64,000 nucleotides of DNA from Microbacteriaceae bacterium VKM Ac-2855 (GTDB lineage Bacteria; Actinomycetota; Actinomycetes; Actinomycetales; Microbacteriaceae): NCBI GenBank assembly GCA_013204985.1, contig JABMLG010000001.1:180474-244473 (forward strand), written 5' to 3'. The notes beneath the pieces are model-generated. The model worked only from the letters and a program-made list of their open reading frames with translations. It searched no databases and was not told the DNA's origin. The translations under genes were made by a program, and so were the position numbers. The number at the start of each line of letters is the position of its first letter. Position 1 is the first letter of the stretch. Positions 61,401 to 64,000 of this stretch are shown here, one piece after another.

Positions 61401-62969
61401 TCAGTCGTAGCGGGCCTCGGCGAACCAGCCCGAACCTTCGGCGACCAGGAGCCACGCGGTGCCGTCGGCATCGATGACTTGGAAGCGGTCGTAATGGCGA
61501 GCGTGCTCGGGATCCCACCAGCGTTCGTCGACGGGCCAAGGGCCTGCCCAGCCTTGGATCCGCGAGAGTGCGGCGTGTGCGTCCGCAGCGAAACCGGTGG
61601 GTTCCGAGCTCATACCGCCGCGCTCGTCGACAGCGACCGCCTCGCCATCGGGACCGCGCAACTGCACGGGGATGAGATCGTCGAACACGGTGCCGGGAAG
61701 AGGCGGTGGCAGCGCTCCGGGCCAGGGCAGCGTGCGCCGAGCTGCTTCGGCCGGAGCGCGATCACCCCAGGGCACCAGATGCTGCCGTTCGCGCAGTTCG
61801 CGGCCACCACCGAGAACCGCGGTGACCACGGCGTCGTGGCCGAGCATGCTCTGCACCCGGCTGAGGCCGTGGTGGATCCGCTCGTCGGGAGCGCTGCCCC
61901 AGAGGCCCTGCTCGTGGTGCCCGATCTCGTCGACGGCTTCCGGCACCACGTTGACACGGCTGATGGGTGCACCGAGGCCGGCGTCGATCGCGCCGCTGCC
62001 CTGCAGCTGCCAACGCACGCGGTCGACGACGTCGGCGGGTGCGAACCAGCGTGGATGCAACCAGCTGCGCGCCGAAACCCGCCCGTTCTCATCGGTGACC
62101 TCCACCCGGATCCCTGTACAGACGAGCAGGGCCGCAGTGAGGCCGGCGACGAACTCCTCGGCGGCGACGCGCACAGCGAACGTGACCTGGTCGATCCGAT
62201 CCAGAGGCGGCTCGAACGAGACGGAGCGTTCGAGATGCGCGGGCGCCGTCCGCGGCACGACTGCGCTGGTGTCCCGGCCGCTCGCCGCCCGGTGCGAACG
62301 GGCGCCGGTAGGGCCGAATCGCGACTCCACGTCGCTCTCGGAAAGAGCGGCGAGCCCGCCGAGAGTACGAACCCCGAGCCGACGCAGCAGCGTGACGAAG
62401 CCGGCGTCGGCGGGCCCCTCCGTCTCGAGCACCCCGACGGGTAATGGCGCGAGAAAGGCGGGGCTCCCGTCCTCCGGCACGATGGCGACGGGTTCACCAC
62501 CCCCGACTTTGGCGGCCAACTCGGCGGCGAAGGCACCGTCGGCGATCCCGATGCGCGCTCCGGAAACACCCAACTCGACCAGGCGATCGAGGACGGCTCG
62601 AGCCGCTGGGAGCTCGCCGCCGTAGTAGCGGCGGGGCCCGCGGGCGCGGATCGCGCACATCCCGGGACGGATCACCTGGACACCTGGCGTGATCTCCTCG
62701 AGCGCGAGGATGACCGGCTCGAAGGCGCGCGCGTCGAGGATCGGGTCGTAGGGCAGCGCCACGAGTGCGGTGCTGCGCGACTGCGCCTCCCGCAGCCGCA
62801 TGCCGCGCCGAACCCCATCGGCGCGGGCAGCCGCGGAACAGGCGAAGACGAGTCCCCTCTCGGTCAGAGCGAGCGGGAGCTCGGCAGCGAGGGCGTGTTC
62901 GGCGGCCGCCGCGACGAGGGGCCAGTCCGGGCACCAGAGGAGCATGGTGCGGCTGAGGGCGGTCGACAT
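61401..62969 (-). CDS. imuB: ImuB, catalytically inactive Y-family polymerase
   Basis: 522 aa. N-terminal palm/finger region of Y-family type: MLLWCPDWPLVAAAAEHALA, then CAIRARGPRRYYGGE, little-finger region, and a C-terminal part of about 150 residues with the ImuB-type clamp-binding zone. The second catalytic motif (SxDE) is missing, reading VIRPGMCAIR, so it is expected to be inactive and to serve as a bridge between DnaE2 and the beta clamp. ATG shares one base with the imuA stop codon. Confidence 0.93.
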   Translation of the reverse strand: MSTALSRTMLLWCPDWPLVAAAAEHALAAELPLALTERGLVFACSAAARADGVRRGMRLREAQSRSTALVALPYDPILDARAFEPVILALEEITPGVQVIRPGMCAIRARGPRRYYGGELPAARAVLDRLVELGVSGARIGIADGAFAAELAAKVGGGEPVAIVPEDGSPAFLAPLPVGVLETEGPADAGFVTLLRRLGVRTLGGLAALSESDVESRFGPTGARSHRAASGRDTSAVVPRTAPAHLERSVSFEPPLDRIDQVTFAVRVAAEEFVAGLTAALLVCTGIRVEVTDENGRVSARSWLHPRWFAPADVVDRVRWQLQGSGAIDAGLGAPISRVNVVPEAVDEIGHHEQGLWGSAPDERIHHGLSRVQSMLGHDAVVTAVLGGGRELRERQHLVPWGDRAPAEAARRTLPWPGALPPPLPGTVFDDLIPVQLRGPDGEAVAVDERGGMSSEPTGFAADAHAALSRIQGWAGPWPVDERWWDPEHARHYDRFQVIDADGTAWLLVAEGSGWFAEARYD

Positions 62970-63697
62970 CAGACGACCCGTTCGAGTCGTGCCGGTGCCG
63001 TGTCGACCCGCGCGAAGTCGTTCGCCGGGCCGGGCAGCCACATCCGCACGCCACGGGCGTACGAACCGGCGCGCCCGGAGACGTCGACGGTGGCCTGGCG
63101 TGCGCGGAGTCGACCGTGTCCGCGCCCGATGCCCTGCCAGGAACTCTCGCGCAGTCGGAGCCGTGCCTCGCTCTGCGGCCACTCGCCCAGGACCACCAGC
63201 GCAGCGCCACGCTGTCGCAGGCGAGCGCCGAGACGCGCCACGTCGGCCGGTGCCACGGACGCAGGGGGCCGGGCGAGCACCACGGTGAGGACATCGACGA
63301 GCGCTGCGGTCACTGTGATCCAGTCGTCGCCCGCATCGGGAACCAGCACGGTCCGCTCGAGGTCGATACCCAGCCCGGCAGCCGCTTCGGCGCCGAACTC
63401 CGGAACCCCCACCACTCCGCACCACGCACCGTCGGCTGAGGGGCCGGCGAGCAGCCCCATGGCCAGGCTCATCGAACCTTCGACGGAGTAGGCGGCGCCT
63501 TGCTTCAATGCACCGCCGGGCAGGATACTCGCCAACGCCGGCAGCGTGGGCAGATCGCGGGAATCGAGCGTGGTCGCCTGCATCTGCCGGATGCGCGACT
63601 GCAGTTCCTGCACCGCGGCCAGCTGATCGAGCACTTCGGCGCGCACGACGCGCGTCGATGCTCGTGGCGCTCTCTCGCGCAGTGCTGGCTGATTCAC
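62969..63697 (-). CDS. imuA: ImuA-like (RecA-fold) protein of the mutasome
   Basis: 242 aa, RecA-like fold as in actinobacterial ImuA'. LPTLPALASILPGGALKQGAAYSVEG marks the RecA-like P-loop region, but a canonical Walker A is not kept. VLARPPASVAPADVARLGA and an Arg-rich C-terminus follow. GTG 63697 is preferred: it lies where a transcript from the predicted promoter would begin, with a GAGGGC just ahead; an ATG at 63715 lies inside the LexA box. First gene of the imuA-imuB-dnaE2 operon. Confidence 0.88.
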   Translation of the reverse strand: MNQPALRERAPRASTRVVRAEVLDQLAAVQELQSRIRQMQATTLDSRDLPTLPALASILPGGALKQGAAYSVEGSMSLAMGLLAGPSADGAWCGVVGVPEFGAEAAAGLGIDLERTVLVPDAGDDWITVTAALVDVLTVVLARPPASVAPADVARLGARLRQRGAALVVLGEWPQSEARLRLRESSWQGIGRGHGRLRARQATVDVSGRAGSYARGVRMWLPGPANDFARVDTAPARLERVV

Positions 63698-63703
63698 GCC
63701 CTC

Positions 63704-63732
63704 ATCGTCGAACATATATTCGATCAAGTCAA
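63704..63732 (-). promoter_or_regulatory. Predicted imuA promoter
   Basis: On the minus strand TTGACT (63732-63727), a 17-nt spacer and GACGAT (63709-63704). The GTG start at 63697 is 7 nt further, so the transcript could begin at the start codon (leaderless). The LexA box fills the spacer. Confidence 0.5.
63708..63723. promoter_or_regulatory. LexA-type SOS box
   Basis: TCGAAC-ATAT-ATTCGA matches the actinobacterial/Bacillus LexA consensus TCGAAC-N4-GTTCGA with one mismatch. It lies between the -35 and -10 elements of the imuA promoter. Confidence 0.8.
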
Positions 63733-63744
63733 TTCCTATTTGCA

Positions 63745-63821
63745 GATCTCCTCGTACCTCGTCGATCTGTCGCGGTCGGCTCACGAGGGTGGTGGGTTGC
63801 AGAGAGCGTCGTGCGTTCGCG
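63745..63821. repeat. 77-nt direct repeat, copy A
   Basis: Identical over 77 nt to 63924-64000, offset 179 bp. Includes the sub-repeat GTACCTCGTCGATCTGTCGC. Not coding in any frame I can support. Confidence 0.9.
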
Positions 63822-63923
63822 TACGACGATTCGCTTGCCGGCTGCTGCGCAGCGGCGCACGAATCGCCGGTTACGCTCGCGTGTCCCGAGCGTACGGGTG
63901 ACCTCCGACGTTGGATTGTGGGG

Positions 63924-64000
63924 GATCTCCTCGTACCTCGTCGATCTGTCGCGGTCGGCTCACGAGGGTGGTGGGTTGCAGAGAGCGTCGTGCGTTCGCG
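63924..64000. repeat. 77-nt direct repeat, copy B (cut by window end)
   Basis: Perfect copy of 63745-63821 that runs to the last base of the window, so the repeat unit may be longer or part of a tandem array with a 179-bp period. Confidence 0.9.

Larger units (their letters stand above)
63698..64000. other. 303-bp non-coding end of window
   Basis: Holds the imuA promoter and LexA box (63704-63732) and two copies of a 77-nt direct repeat (63745-63821 and 63924-64000) separated by 102 bp of unique sequence. No gene seen. Confidence 0.7.

Overview
The window is a 64 kb stretch of high-GC chromosome from an actinobacterium, most likely a member of the Microbacteriaceae close to Microbacterium (inference from gene content and codon use; no 16S gene is present). 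Supporting signs are the frequent GTG and TTG starts, the many 1-4 base stop/start overlaps, the SURF1-small protein-DUF3099 trio, the TreX-TreY-TreZ operon, the divergent GlgC/GlgA(GlgM) pair and the DnaE2/ImuA/ImuB mutasome. Most of it is ordinary core chromosome, with a few accessory patches.

Layout. 1-4.3 kb: a thiosulfate sulfurtransferase cut by the window edge, a ZapE-type ATPase, an ammonium transporter preceded by two GlnR-like boxes, and an orphan PemK/MazF protein. 4.3-8.2 kb: a CitMHS citrate transporter divergent from a CitA/CitB-type two-component system. 8.2-12.1 kb: an agmatine to putrescine to aminobutanal degradation cluster (agmatine deiminase, N-carbamoylputrescine amidase, putrescine oxidase) whose operon ends in a LysR-like protein reduced to its DNA-binding half. 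12.1-13.3 kb: a DUF1992 protein and a MarR regulator. 13.4-17.9 kb: the most unusual unit, a four-gene translationally coupled operon of a secreted I36/beta-gamma-crystallin-like protein, a lipoprotein, a MacA-like adaptor with a peptidoglycan-binding-like insert, and a MacB-type fused ABC exporter. 17.9-18.7 kb: a decayed gene. 18.7-19.7 kb: six tRNA genes. 20.0-23.0 kb: a glycosyltransferase, GMC oxidoreductase and unknown-protein cassette.

23.0-27.3 kb holds sulfur and one-carbon metabolism (mtnN, luxS, metY, a FolP2-like paralogue and a RibD-C reductase). 27.4-36.7 kb holds bioY, an ABC-F protein, SURF1, DUF3099, fabG, serB, glgC, a GlgA/GlgM-type synthase, an orphan ABC ATPase and type-B L31. 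36.9-46.3 kb holds a DEDD exonuclease, TreS, an alpha/beta hydrolase coupled to a GT4 glycosyltransferase, a D,D-carboxypeptidase, an rRNA/tRNA methyltransferase, a sirtuin, a histidine phosphatase and an APH-like kinase. 46.3-50.7 kb holds an SGNH hydrolase, an XPB-like helicase and a sigma factor with a frameshifted membrane partner. 51.1-57.5 kb is the glgX-treY-treZ operon and 57.5-63.7 kb the imuA-imuB-dnaE2 SOS mutagenesis operon.

How the genes work together. Glycogen/maltosyl precursor synthesis (glgC, glgA/glgM), maltose-trehalose interconversion (treS) and alpha-glucan to trehalose conversion (treX-treY-treZ) are all within 25 kb. The imuA promoter carries a near-consensus LexA box between its -35 and -10 elements. 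Repeats that need explaining are a 79-nt palindromic element present twice (49.1 and 50.8 kb), a 77-nt perfect direct repeat at the window end, two small tandem duplications that contain stop codons, and a 24-bp inverted repeat after rpmE2.
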